Assembly: GCF_900102215.1 (NCBI RefSeq)
Contig: NZ_FNBG01000002.1
Span: 62,001-126,000 of the forward strand
Origin: Fontibacillus panacisegetis
GTDB lineage: Bacteria; Bacillota; Bacilli; Paenibacillales; Paenibacillaceae
DNA length: 64,000 nt
Reading direction: 5' to 3'
Position numbers and translations under genes: made by a program. The notes below the pieces were generated by a model. It was not told the DNA's origin, did no database searches, and saw nothing but the letters and a program-made list of their open reading frames with translations. Below are positions 8,862 to 17,745 of this stretch, piece by piece; the first letter of the stretch is position 1, and every line of letters begins with the position of its first letter.

Positions 8862-10559
8862 TTAATGCTCCAGCAAATAAGCGCGTGTATAGTCGATACC
8901 ACCACTGAAGTCAAGACTTACGCCTTTTAGATATGGTTTTTCAAGCGCAATATTAGTGTAGTAATAAATTGGCATGATCCCCATAGTATCTTTCACAAGA
9001 ATCTCTTCGGCTTTTTTGAAGTTTTCATTACGTTTTGCGTTATCTTCAGTTGTTTTTGCTTCGTTAATTAATTTGTCATACTCTGCATCTTTGAGACCGA
9101 TATCGTTGTTACCACTGTTAGAAGTCCACATGTCAAGGAAAGTCATTGGATCGTTATAATCCGCAGTCCAACCAGCGCGTGCTACTTGATAGTTCAAGTT
9201 TTGGCGATTTTCAATAAATACGCCCCATTCTTGGTTTTCCGTTTTCACATCAACACCAAGATTTTTCTTCCACATATCAGCTACAGCCAAAGCGATTTTC
9301 TTATGCGCTTCACTGGAGTTGTATGTCAAAGTAATTTCAGGCAATTGAGTGTAGCCTTCTTCTTTCATACCTTCTTCAAGAAGTTTTTTAGCTTCCTCAG
9401 TGTTTTCTGTAAAGAAATCATCTTTCACTTCGTTGCGGAACTCATCGTTTACACCTTTAATACCTGGAGGAACAAACCCAAATGCAGGAAGTTGTCCACC
9501 CAATGTTACTTTATCAACGATAGCTTGACGATCAATAGTCATTGCAAATGCTTTACGAATCTTTTCATTATCAAATGGTTTAGCTGTCAAGTTAAATTGG
9601 TAGTAGTACGTACTTGCAATACCTTTAACTTTAAATTCGTCTTTAAGCTCTTGTTTGACAATTGGAATTTGATCTGTTGGAACTTCACCGTTAGGATGAC
9701 CCGTGCGATCAAGTTCACCATTTTTGTAAGATGCAAGCTCAGTTGCACCACTATTTACAAGGGACATGGAAATCTTGCTCAACTTAATGTTGTCTTTGCC
9801 CCAGTAGTTTTCGTTTTTAGTAACTTCAATTGTTTGACCTTTAGTCCAGTTTGTCAAAGTAAATGGACCATTAACAATCATCTTGCTTGCATCTACTGCC
9901 CATTTAGCATCATCTTTAACAGATTGATGTACTGGGTAGTAAGTATAGAAGGAAGTCAGACCTAAGAAATAAGGAGTTGGTGAGACCAATTCAACTTCCA
10001 AGGTGTAGTCGTCAACTACTTTAACGCCTACTTGATTGAAATCCGTAATTTTTCCTTCATTATATTCTTGTGCATTTTTGATGTAATACAATTGGTATGC
10101 ATATGGTGGAGCCGGATCTGTATTAGGGCTAAGAACACGTTCCCATGCAAATGCGAAATCTTTTGCAGTTACAGGATCACCGTTGCTCCATTTAGCGTCT
10201 TTACGAAGATGGAAAGTATATTTTGTACCATCAACATCCCATTTTTCTGCTGCTGCTGGTTCAGGTTCGCCGTTATCGTTCATACGAGCAAGACCTTCAT
10301 ACATTGTTTTAAGGACCGTGTTAGCTTGGCTGTCCTGAGCTTGCGCAGGATCGAATGTTGGTGGTTCAGCACTCAAGTTAATTTTAAGTGTTTGGTCTGC
10401 GGCCAGTTTTTCTTCACCACTATTGGTACCACTGTTAGATGTGTTGTTACCGCCATTTGAAGCACTGTTCTTGTCATTGTTAGATCCACATGCCGAGAGC
10501 AGAGTACCTACCGCAAGAACGAGAGTCAAAAGAAGCAATAGACTTTTGTTCTTCTTCAT
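8862..10559 (-). CDS. oppA: Peptide-binding lipoprotein OppA/DppE-type
   Basis: Extracellular substrate-binding lipoprotein of the importer, about 565 residues. Signal peptide with lipobox LSAC (lipidated Cys near residue 24), a Ser/Asn/Gly-rich linker, then the family-5 solute-binding fold: LSAEPPTFDPAQAQD near the start of the mature domain, TYKFHLRKDAKWSNGDPV-like region, and ARAGWTADYNDPMTFLDMW near residue 475. In-frame ATG codons exist at 10568 and 10559; AAGGGGG is placed nine bases before the second, which is chosen. First gene of the operon. The specificity (oligo- or dipeptide, or cell-wall peptide) cannot be told from sequence. Confidence 0.93.
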   Translation of the reverse strand: MKKNKSLLLLLTLVLAVGTLLSACGSNNDKNSASNGGNNTSNSGTNSGEEKLAADQTLKINLSAEPPTFDPAQAQDSQANTVLKTMYEGLARMNDNGEPEPAAAEKWDVDGTKYTFHLRKDAKWSNGDPVTAKDFAFAWERVLSPNTDPAPPYAYQLYYIKNAQEYNEGKITDFNQVGVKVVDDYTLEVELVSPTPYFLGLTSFYTYYPVHQSVKDDAKWAVDASKMIVNGPFTLTNWTKGQTIEVTKNENYWGKDNIKLSKISMSLVNSGATELASYKNGELDRTGHPNGEVPTDQIPIVKQELKDEFKVKGIASTYYYQFNLTAKPFDNEKIRKAFAMTIDRQAIVDKVTLGGQLPAFGFVPPGIKGVNDEFRNEVKDDFFTENTEEAKKLLEEGMKEEGYTQLPEITLTYNSSEAHKKIALAVADMWKKNLGVDVKTENQEWGVFIENRQNLNYQVARAGWTADYNDPMTFLDMWTSNSGNNDIGLKDAEYDKLINEAKTTEDNAKRNENFKKAEEILVKDTMGIMPIYYYTNIALEKPYLKGVSLDFSGGIDYTRAYLLEH

Positions 10560-10600
10560 TCTTTGCATCCCCCTTAAAAGTTTATCGTATATGTTTTTAG

Positions 10601-10630
10601 ATTATACAACCAGTGGTCAAAAAAATCCAA
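10601..10630 (-). promoter_or_regulatory. Promoter of oppA
   Basis: A perfect -10 TATAAT (10601-10606) with a weak -35 TTGGAT (10625-10630), spacing 18, about 40 bases before the oppA start. Immediately upstream (10635-10649) is a CodY-box-like stretch, AATTTTACGAAATTG, with four mismatches to the recalled 15-base consensus. Confidence 0.55.
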
Positions 10631-10797
10631 CATAAATTTTACGAAATTGAACATATGTTAAAAAAAATAGACCATTTTATTAACAAAATAGTCCTTTATA
10701 CAATATTGACTTTTTAGTTTGTTTACAATTAACCAACGATGTTAATTTTTAATGTTCCATTATTATGTGTTTGAAAGTGGTCTCCACTTAGGTTGTA

Positions 10798-11181
10798 TTA
10801 AGCTGCAGAAATGTATGTAATGATGCTAATCAGAAACAATACCACATAAGCTATTCCAGTACCGGCAAACGTCAATCGCCATACCGCTCTAAACATTCGT
10901 CTGATATCGACCTTTCCTTTGAGACGGTTCTGCGCACCACCGATTAACCCGCAAGCAATCAGCAGAATAAGCAGGATAAGATAAAAACCGAAACCAGAAC
11001 CAAATACATTATTAAAGAGAGCGGAAACAGACAAGATCAAAAATAAGGTCGTCACATCCATTGCTAACGCGAAGGCTCTTTTTTTATCTTTCTTCATATA
11101 GTAAGTGATAAAGTAGGCCAAAAGAAAAGGTACGACTGGAACAATGGAGAGAACGATAACAAGGGTGCTGATGTATCCCAT
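10798..11181 (-). CDS. DUF3397-type small membrane protein
   Basis: 127 residues with four predicted membrane segments (about 5-27, 39-58, 65-83, 102-124) and short basic loops (KKDKKR; RLKGKVDIRRMFR), so an integral inner-membrane protein with no enzymatic motif. The pattern and its position next to panE/bshC match the DUF3397 family of Bacilli, whose function I do not know. ATG behind AGGAGG. It follows panE after 41 bases. Downstream is a short hairpin (AAGTGG/CCACTT at 10774-10788) with only a poor T-tract. Confidence 0.75.
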   Translation of the reverse strand: MGYISTLVIVLSIVPVVPFLLAYFITYYMKKDKKRAFALAMDVTTLFLILSVSALFNNVFGSGFGFYLILLILLIACGLIGGAQNRLKGKVDIRRMFRAVWRLTFAGTGIAYVVLFLISIITYISAA

Positions 11182-11222
11182 AGCTACACCTCCTATACTT
11201 ATTGTTCAGTAGAATTATTATA

Positions 11223-12212
11223 TTATTCCTGCGGCTGCAGGCCTTTAATTAACGACGTTATCAACTCATGCCCCGGTGCTGTCAGACCGGAACGGTGTGC
11301 CATTTCTATCAGGCGACCGTTAATGGAGTCTATTTCAGTGGGAGAGCCTTGAAGAACATCCTTTAACATTGAAGATATGTTACGGGATGTCGATTGGCAT
11401 ACCGAAACAATTTGCTCAAACATGTTGTTATCACAAGCTATTTGGTTAGCGCGATATATTTCTACAGCTTCATCACACAACTGTCGTAAAATTTTTCTAC
11501 GCTCTGACACAACCAGAAGATCGCCATTTGGAACTCGCCAGATTGCTGTTAATGGATTAATTACAGAATTAATGAGTAGTTTTCTATAAATATCCCTATC
11601 GATGTCTTTCGACATTAACGCCGGAAATCCTGCTAGGATCAGTTTTTTCGTCAAATATTCTGCTGTTTGATCTGCAAAACCTTCTCTATACTTACCCTCT
11701 GTAAGCAGTTCTACTCCATGAGGGCTATGGCGAGCGGGAATTCCGATCATGGTAGTACCCGGCTTGGATCGAACTACGCTTCTGGCATCCTTACGTCTGC
11801 TTCCTTCAGTTGTGATAGCTGCATATACAGGAATATCCTTAACGATAGCTTGAAACGCTTCGACATGCCCAGTCCCATTCTGAAAACAGACAACCCTAGT
11901 CTCTTGCCCACACAAATGCTGTACTGCCTCAAATAAATGATCATCAACATGCCACTGCTTTGTCGTAATGATCAACCAATCAGGCTGGCGTACGGATCTA
12001 TTAATAATTGAATCTACACAGTAAGCCTCAAAATTATCAGGTTGAATTACCCTATAATTTCCTGCTTCTTCCCCCAATTCGATACCTTCAGCAGTTAATA
12101 TTCTGGCCTGCTCTTCACTTCTTGTCCAAAAAACAACATCTTCTCCTGATGCTGCCAGCTCACCACCAAATAACAGCCCGAGAGCCCCAGCACCTACAAT
12201 ATCGAATTTCAT
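11223..12212 (-). CDS. panE: 2-dehydropantoate 2-reductase family protein
   Basis: 329 residues, ketopantoate reductase fold. The N-terminal nucleotide site is VGAGALGLLFGGELA (GxGxxG) at residues 6-20; FQNGTGHVE near 109-117 and the helical C-terminal domain with NSVINPLTAIW near 214-224 (the catalytic Lys precedes it in YRKLLINS) are visible. The enzyme would reduce 2-dehydropantoate to pantoate with NADPH for coenzyme A synthesis. Start ATG behind AAGGAG. It corresponds in position to Bacillus subtilis ylbQ, between the rsfA-type regulator gene and bshC. Confidence 0.88.
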   Translation of the reverse strand: MKFDIVGAGALGLLFGGELAASGEDVVFWTRSEEQARILTAEGIELGEEAGNYRVIQPDNFEAYCVDSIINRSVRQPDWLIITTKQWHVDDHLFEAVQHLCGQETRVVCFQNGTGHVEAFQAIVKDIPVYAAITTEGSRRKDARSVVRSKPGTTMIGIPARHSPHGVELLTEGKYREGFADQTAEYLTKKLILAGFPALMSKDIDRDIYRKLLINSVINPLTAIWRVPNGDLLVVSERRKILRQLCDEAVEIYRANQIACDNNMFEQIVSVCQSTSRNISSMLKDVLQGSPTEIDSINGRLIEMAHRSGLTAPGHELITSLIKGLQPQE

Positions 12213-12332
12213 ATAATACTCCTTCTTTTAAACGCTAACTTATGCATTATCAACAAAGTCTATTTCATTTATACCAAACTTTACATACAAAACACAAAAT
12301 AATAACATGTACTGTTTCTATAAAAAACAAAA

Positions 12333-12356
12333 AACCTCCCTATATAATGGAAGGTT
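12333..12356 (-). terminator. Terminator of the rsfA-type gene
   Basis: Stem AACCTTCC/GGGAGGTT with one mismatch, loop about nine bases, followed by TTTTTTG on the minus strand, 15 bases after the stop. Confidence 0.8.
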
Positions 12357-12370
12357 CTTTGTTTAGTGAA

Positions 12371-13024
12371 TTACTCTATTCTTTCTAAATTACCATTCGC
12401 ATCCATTTTAAATCTTTTTTTCGAATCTTCTTCCTCTTCATTTAAAAAAGCAAGGCGTCTTGCTCTGTCCATGATTTGGATTAAAGCCTTATAATCGTCA
12501 TTTACTACTCTATAATCACTCTGTACCTCGTTCACTTGAGCTGAAAGCCTTTCATTTATAGAACGCAATTCAGCAAGCTCCTCTTCTTTGTCACGCAATT
12601 CTCTTTCAAGCGTTTTGATATGGCGAGAACTATCATGAACTGTAGACTTCCAGCCACGTAAAAACCGGATTACTGCATCGATTGAGATGGTCTCTTCAGT
12701 GAATGTCTCATTTCTGTATACCCCTTCTTCCAAGTCAACGGAAGCTAATGAGGCTATAGCCGAATTTCCTGATAGAGAGCTCTGCTTCTTAAGATAACTT
12801 CTCTTCTGTCGCTGTGCCTTTGCAATTCCAATTGCCGCATCATACTTCTTGCGTACGCAGCTGTTCCAACGAAAGCCACATGCTGCCGCTGTTCTTCCAA
12901 TTCTTTCCCCAACCTCTTCAAAAGCAGTTAACTGCGTGCTGCCTTCACGGATATGGCGTAAAGTTACCTCTGCCAATATCAAATCATCTTCTGCACTCCA
13001 TGCATCTTGTCTCACTGCTGTCAT
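12371..13024 (-). CDS. RsfA/YlbO-family prespore transcriptional regulator
   Basis: 217 residues. The N-terminus ([21 protein letters not shown]...) is a Myb/SANT-like DNA-binding domain with the spaced Trp at residues 9 and about 53 ([13 protein letters not shown]), typical of the RsfA/GerR family that adjusts sigma-F or sigma-E dependent sporulation genes. The C-terminal half (about 130-180) is a heptad-rich coiled coil ([21 protein letters not shown]), suggesting dimerisation. ATG behind AGGAGG. Its position upstream of panE matches Bacillus subtilis ylbO. Whether the target is early or late prespore expression cannot be told. Confidence 0.85.
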   Translation of the reverse strand: MTAVRQDAWSAEDDLILAEVTLRHIREGSTQLTAFEEVGERIGRTAAACGFRWNSCVRKKYDAAIGIAKAQRQKRSYLKKQSSLSGNSAIASLASVDLEEGVYRNETFTEETISIDAVIRFLRGWKSTVHDSSRHIKTLERELRDKEEELAELRSINERLSAQVNEVQSDYRVVNDDYKALIQIMDRARRLAFLNEEEEDSKKRFKMDANGNLERIE

Positions 13025-13294
13025 GCTATAAAAACCCTCCTAACGACATCCTAATATAACCGTCTTTTAATGGACTCTCGCCCGTTAGACGTCTTAATAA
13101 ATTGCTTCTTACTTCATTTCTATGCTTCTCATAGAGTTCATAGAATCTATTTGATACTAAAATGTATTGCCAAAATAATGCACCTCCATACCTCCTTTTT
13201 CAAAATGCTAAATTAAGTCCGAGGATAGATATAAAGATGCAGTAACAACAATCACATTTTTTCTTGCAAATGCCAACCTTTTATTGACTTTTCG
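13025..13294. other. Divergent intergenic gap
   Basis: About 350 bases lie between the rsfA-type gene (minus) and the DUF2626 gene (plus). The plus-strand promoter at the right end is listed separately. On the minus strand a 57-codon open stretch (13029-13199) ends with a TAG one base before the rsfA ATG but has no ATG/GTG/TTG start near a ribosome site; see findings. I see nothing else. Confidence 0.5.
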
Positions 13295-13323
13295 TTTACA
13301 TGGTAAGGGGTTACAGGTATAAT
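13295..13323 (+). promoter_or_regulatory. SigA-type promoter of the DUF2626 gene
   Basis: TTTACA (13295-13300) and TATAAT (13318-13323) with the ideal 17-base spacing, 50 bases before the TTG start. Confidence 0.8.
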
Positions 13324-13373
13324 GTAGTATAGAAATTGGAAATCGTGTATACATAAGAAAGGGGGATTTACCC

Positions 13374-13610
13374 TTGGCACGCATGTTTCGCGTCCTCGGC
13401 TTCTTCACATTAGCCATTGGACTAATGGCCTTTGCCGGCGACTTGACCGAGATGGCCCTTCTGTTTTTCCTGCAGACAGCATTTTTCGTTCTTTTTGGTT
13501 ACCTGAAGTTTACTGAGAGAACGTATATCCTGCTTTTCTGGGGATACATGATTGTAGCGATCACTGGCTTTAGCTATTGGACGATTTTCCAAATGGGTCT
13601 GCCACTCTAA
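13374..13610 (+). CDS. DUF2626 family small membrane protein (YqgY-like)
   Basis: 78 residues with three hydrophobic segments (about 7-22, 26-44, 50-72), matching the DUF2626 family known from Bacilli as YqgY; function unknown. The start codon is TTG (TTG-GCA-CGC-ATG) behind AAGGGGGAT; an ATG three codons later is also possible, but family members begin M-x-R-M, which favours TTG. It has its own promoter and terminator and so is a single-gene unit. Confidence 0.85.
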   Translation: MARMFRVLGFFTLAIGLMAFAGDLTEMALLFFLQTAFFVLFGYLKFTERTYILLFWGYMIVAITGFSYWTIFQMGLPL

Positions 13611-13632
13611 ATCCCAATCCTTTGAATTGAGT

Positions 13633-13671
13633 AAAGAAGACGATTCGGCAATGAGCCGGAACGTCTTCTTT
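13633..13671 (+). terminator. Terminator of the DUF2626 gene
   Basis: Stem AAAGAAGACG/CGTCTTCTTT with an inner TTCGGC/GCCGGA helix and a run of T after it (13669-13674). Confidence 0.85.
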
Positions 13672-13771
13672 TTTATTGTTCCTCTATAGGAATAAATTTG
13701 ACATGCTGATATTTGATTTCCTGTTATCATATATATATGTATGAATACCACAATTAGGGGGAGGATCACTC

Positions 13772-14854
13772 TTGAGATTAAACAAGCAATACAAGCATCT
13801 ATTCATTACACTATCGCTTCTATTCATCATAACAATTCCTGTGAAAACATCCGCGGCCCCCTTAACGGACGAGGAATTAAAAATATTGAACGATAGCCTG
13901 TCGATCATTGAAATAGACCGGGAAGTCTCCAGAATAGAGAACAGGCAGAAGGAGACACAGCAATCAGTATCCCAATTAAGTGAGCAACTTGGCTATAAGA
14001 ATGAGCAAATCAAGACGAGCCGCGACGCAGCCGGCAAACGATTAGCGGCATACTATATGGGAGAGCGCGAGACCTTGCTTGGTGCCCTGCTGTCTGCCAA
14101 CAGCTTGCATGATTTTTTTACGATACTTGATTACTACCAGATCATCGCTGAACGGGATCATTACGTTCTAGATACTTATCAGAATGAATATGCGAGCTTA
14201 AAGCAAACGAAGGATAAACTTGAGAAAATGACTTCTGACTTAGAGACCATAAAAGATAATTTACTGAAGCAGCGGGAGCGTGTAGCTGCTCTGCAACAAA
14301 GTGTTGATGGCTCACTTAGCTCCAGTGTAGATCCAGAGAAATTACAAGCTATGATTGAGGAAATGACTCTATACTGGGAGAATGTAGGTTTATATGAGGT
14401 AAGACGTTATTTCCGCGCATTAGCTGCGGCGATGTCTGATTTTCCCGACTTTATGCAAGAACATGAATCCAGTCTGACCTCTGATAAAAACGGATATACT
14501 ATAGTAGTTCAGGAGAGTGATTTGAACGATTTTCTTCATTCCAAAAACGAGCTTCTTACAAATATGTCTTTCCAGTTTGATGAAGGTATAATCACAGCAC
14601 AGGGAAGCCGAGAAGGTATTAATCTAAAAGTAGAAGGCCACTATACTGTAGAAAATGAACCGCAAAATTGTATCGTTTTTCACGTTGATCGTTTGTTGTT
14701 TAATGGTCTTGATTTGCCTGACACTACAAGAAAAGAACTAGAGACTGATTTTGACCTTGGCTTTTATCCCAAAAAAATAGTTCCCTTTGTAGAAGCCACC
14801 GAAGCGACAATTCACAAGGGAACTTTAATTATAAAATTAAAGATTGCTCTTTAA
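13772..14854 (+). CDS. Secreted coiled-coil protein of unknown function
   Basis: 360 residues. A Sec-type signal peptide (basic MRLNKQYK, then LFITLSLLFIITIPV, cleavage after TSA-A near residue 29) precedes a long coiled coil (about 30-180, e.g. REVSRIENRQKETQQSVSQL and LKQTKDKLEKMTSDLE) of the CwlO/PcsB type, but no NlpC/P60 or CHAP catalytic domain follows. Instead there is a globular C-terminal part (about 225-360) rich in beta-prone segments that I do not recognise. The start is TTG, seven bases behind GGGGGAGG. It converges with the solute-binding gene, stop codons two bases apart. A role at the cell wall is inferred from architecture only. Confidence 0.75.
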   Translation: MRLNKQYKHLFITLSLLFIITIPVKTSAAPLTDEELKILNDSLSIIEIDREVSRIENRQKETQQSVSQLSEQLGYKNEQIKTSRDAAGKRLAAYYMGERETLLGALLSANSLHDFFTILDYYQIIAERDHYVLDTYQNEYASLKQTKDKLEKMTSDLETIKDNLLKQRERVAALQQSVDGSLSSSVDPEKLQAMIEEMTLYWENVGLYEVRRYFRALAAAMSDFPDFMQEHESSLTSDKNGYTIVVQESDLNDFLHSKNELLTNMSFQFDEGIITAQGSREGINLKVEGHYTVENEPQNCIVFHVDRLLFNGLDLPDTTRKELETDFDLGFYPKKIVPFVEATEATIHKGTLIIKLKIAL

Positions 14855-14856
14855 TC

Positions 14857-16140
14857 TCAGTTCTTTGCTTCATTGATATTGTATATCTCACTTAAAAACT
14901 GGTTGGAACTAAAACCGCCATTATAAAATGTATTGGATAGCTCCGAAAAAAGTTTCATTTGTGAAGGCAGCGCTGCTCCTACAGGAATGGAACTTTTTTT
15001 GCCATTAATTAGCGAGACCGGGATATCATCAGGTAATCCGTTTCGTGATGCCTGATAATACATATTTTTGAATACGGGAAGATGATCTGTCACTTCAATC
15101 CATTGACGCTGCTTGATTTGAGTCGTCATCTCGGTAATCCACAATCCAGCTGCTTCTTTATTGCCAGACCGGGCAGAGACCACATAGCTGCGTCCCGAAA
15201 CCCACATCGTCTCTTTAACATCGTCAGGACCAGCAAAAATAATTTTCATCCATGAGCTATAGTTTTTGCTAACTTCAGTATAGCGAACAAGTGCGGCTGC
15301 GATCTCTCCCTGATTCAGCTTGTCCCATATACCTCCGCTTGTCTCTGATTCTTCATTCAAATTTATAAGATGAGATCTCAGTTTGTCTAACTGCTGCACT
15401 GCATAATCTATGTTCTCATTTTGTTCAAAAGGTGAGGCACTACTGTTTTGCTTCACCTGCCCACCCAATTGCCAAATCAATGACATTGAAGCATAAGGAT
15501 CGGTAAAATCAAATGCCAGAAAATCAGCAGGTAACGGTTCACTAGATTGCGTGTACTTCTCAATCAGATTGGCCCATTCATTTTTTGTAACCGGAAATTC
15601 GGAACCCATCACACTATTAAAACGGGATCGATTATAAACCCAAACGTAAGGATCTACATCAAATGGAACACCCCAAACATACCCGTTCCATTCATTTTGT
15701 GCCAGGGAAGCGCTTAATACTTCACCGGCAAGTGCACCTGAATAATAGTTCTCTGCCGGCATTAAATATCCATCTACAGCAAAATTCCGTACCCACGTAT
15801 TATCTAGCAGCAGCACATCTGGAGATTCTCCAAGCTCTAGCTGCCGCATTAATTCATGATAATCTTCATTAGCCGGCATGTTCATAAGCTCTACCTCTAC
15901 AGGGTGATCTTCCATGAACTGCTTAGTCATATGCTGTAAACGCACAAATTCATTATCCGGGAGCTGAACTGCTACCTTTATGTGCCCCCTATCCTGAACA
16001 GTTACTTGGTTGGGCAGCACTTCTGGCTCATTCTCTCTCGGATTATTTTGCCTGATCAAGGTTGAATTCTCACTTGGTGACAAGTTAATTAGAGCAAGCA
16101 AAAGGATGGCAAACAGCAGCCACTGGTTTTTTCGCTTCAC
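14857..16140 (-). CDS. Extracellular solute-binding-like protein, family 1, without lipobox
   Basis: About 427 residues with a family-1 (MalE-like) solute-binding fold: a short basic start, hydrophobic segment WLLFAILLLALINL, then IKVAVQLPDNEFVRLQHMTKQF, DVLLLDNTWVRNFAVDGYL and GVPFDVDPYVWVYNRSRF. There is no cysteine after the hydrophobic segment, so it would be secreted or N-terminally anchored rather than lipidated. A TTG at 16167 is in frame but its ribosome site is too close; GTG at 16140 has AGAGGA nine bases upstream and is preferred. No permease genes are adjacent, so it may be an orphan component or a sensor partner. Confidence 0.8.
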   Translation of the reverse strand: MKRKNQWLLFAILLLALINLSPSENSTLIRQNNPRENEPEVLPNQVTVQDRGHIKVAVQLPDNEFVRLQHMTKQFMEDHPVEVELMNMPANEDYHELMRQLELGESPDVLLLDNTWVRNFAVDGYLMPAENYYSGALAGEVLSASLAQNEWNGYVWGVPFDVDPYVWVYNRSRFNSVMGSEFPVTKNEWANLIEKYTQSSEPLPADFLAFDFTDPYASMSLIWQLGGQVKQNSSASPFEQNENIDYAVQQLDKLRSHLINLNEESETSGGIWDKLNQGEIAAALVRYTEVSKNYSSWMKIIFAGPDDVKETMWVSGRSYVVSARSGNKEAAGLWITEMTTQIKQRQWIEVTDHLPVFKNMYYQASRNGLPDDIPVSLINGKKSSIPVGAALPSQMKLFSELSNTFYNGGFSSNQFLSEIYNINEAKN

Positions 16141-16251
16141 ACTCGTTCGTCCTCTCCACGTTTTCAAACCCTTGCTAGCTAGTTCTCATATCCTACATTG
16201 TATCAAATCCATTTGGCGCTTGTCCTGATAAATCTTAGCAAAAAAAAGAAA

Positions 16252-16276
16252 CACGCCGGAACATTTCTCCAGCGTG
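16252..16276 (-). terminator. Terminator of the ylaK-type gene
   Basis: Stem CACGCTGGA/TCCGGCGTG (one G-U pair), loop of seven, followed by TTTCTTTTTTTT on the minus strand. Confidence 0.85.
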
Positions 16277-16300
16277 CATTTATCTAAACTACTAAATGAA

Positions 16301-17632
16301 TTACAGCAAGTCAGCAGCAACCTGAGCAAGCTTGGAACGCTCGCCTTTCTCCAGCGTAATATGCCCACTGATTCCTTGCTCTTTGAAACGTTCTACCAGA
16401 TAGGTTAGCCCATTACTAGCTGAATCGAGGTAAGGATGATCGATTTGTTCCGGATCTCCCATAACGATAATTTTACTTCCCTCACCTACTCGAGACACAA
16501 TGGTTTTGATTTCATGACGAGACAAGTTTTGTGCCTCATCTACAATGATAAACTGACCAGGAATCGAACGTCCGCGAATATAAGTCAGAGCTTCAACCTG
16601 AATGCTGCCAAGTCCCATCAATATTTTATCGATATCTCCGGATTTCTTCGTATCAAACAAATATTCCAGATTATCATAGATTGGTTGCATCCATGGCCGC
16701 AGCTTCTCTTCCTTCTCTCCTGGCAAATATCCGATATCTTTACCCATTGGCACGACTGGACGCGCTATAAGCAGCTTTTTGTACTTGTGCTCATCCTCTA
16801 CTTTCAGGAGTCCTGCCGCTAGAGCCAGCAATGTTTTGCCAGTACCTGCTTTCCCTGTAATCGTAACAAGTGGGATTTCGTCATTAAGCAGTAACTCAAG
16901 AGCCATTCTCTGCTGAGCATTACGGGCGCTTATTCCCCACACTGACTCATTGCTAAGAAACAACGGTTCCAGCCTTGATGCATCAATATTTACTCTGAGA
17001 AGAGCTGATTTACCTGTGCCCATTTCGTCTTTCAGAATAACAAATTCATTAGGATATAGAGAATATGGCAATCTTAAGGGTTCAATTCTTAAATATCGAT
17101 ATGAATAAAATTCATCGATTACTGAAGGATGCACCTTTATAGAAGAATAACCGGCATACAATTCTCTCGGTCCTGCTGTTCGATCTGACAAATAATCCTG
17201 TGTTGTGAGTCCCAAAACATCTGCTTTAATTCGTACCAGTACATCTTTACTAACCAATATTACAGGACAAGGCTCATTTTTGTCCTGCTCTTCCAAAAAA
17301 TAATTGAGTGCAACAGCCAGAATCCGATTGTCATTACTTACATCTCCAAACATTTCTTGTACCTTAACAAAACTTCGATGATTTAGCTCAACCTTTACAC
17401 AGCCACCGCTTTCCAAAGGAACTCCATCATGTAAATGTCCCTTCTCACGTAGCCCATCCAGCAATCGCGATACACCGCGTGCATTACGACCTATCTCATC
17501 GGCATTGCGCTTCTTGGAATCGATTTCCTCCAGCACAACGGCCGGAATGACCACTTCATGCTCATCAAAAGCAAAAATCGAATTGGGATCGTGTAACAAT
17601 ACATTTGTATCCAATACAAAGATCTTCTTCAC
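16301..17632 (-). CDS. ylaK: PIN-PhoH fusion ATPase/ribonuclease (YlaK/PhoH2-type)
   Basis: 443 residues in two parts. Residues 1-140 form a PIN nuclease domain (FVLDTNVLLHDP at the start, VVLEEIDSKKR, and acidic DNRILAVAL near 100-108). Residues about 240-440 form a PhoH ATPase with Walker A ITGKAGTGKTLLAL, PVVPMGKDIGYLPG and Walker B FIIVDEAQNLS. Such PhoH2 proteins are thought to be ATP-driven RNA unwinding and cleaving enzymes. GTG start behind GGAGGGG. It is divergent from the YlaJ-type lipoprotein gene, as the yla block of Bacillus subtilis would predict. A second, PIN-less PhoH is encoded at 47825-48796. Confidence 0.92.
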   Translation of the reverse strand: MKKIFVLDTNVLLHDPNSIFAFDEHEVVIPAVVLEEIDSKKRNADEIGRNARGVSRLLDGLREKGHLHDGVPLESGGCVKVELNHRSFVKVQEMFGDVSNDNRILAVALNYFLEEQDKNEPCPVILVSKDVLVRIKADVLGLTTQDYLSDRTAGPRELYAGYSSIKVHPSVIDEFYSYRYLRIEPLRLPYSLYPNEFVILKDEMGTGKSALLRVNIDASRLEPLFLSNESVWGISARNAQQRMALELLLNDEIPLVTITGKAGTGKTLLALAAGLLKVEDEHKYKKLLIARPVVPMGKDIGYLPGEKEEKLRPWMQPIYDNLEYLFDTKKSGDIDKILMGLGSIQVEALTYIRGRSIPGQFIIVDEAQNLSRHEIKTIVSRVGEGSKIIVMGDPEQIDHPYLDSASNGLTYLVERFKEQGISGHITLEKGERSKLAQVAADLL

Positions 17633-17745
17633 AAAAAATCCCCTCCACCAGTGGTCATTTCAGCCCATAATTCCTGTACATAATTTTCTCACGTCCAGTA
17701 AATCTTAAATGATATCATGAATAATCTTGAAAGGACGGATTCAAC

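Noticed and set aside
9186-9965. Plus-strand open frame of 259 codons opposite oppA
   Set aside because: Shadow of oppA codon usage; Phe/Cys-rich translation with no protein-like pattern.
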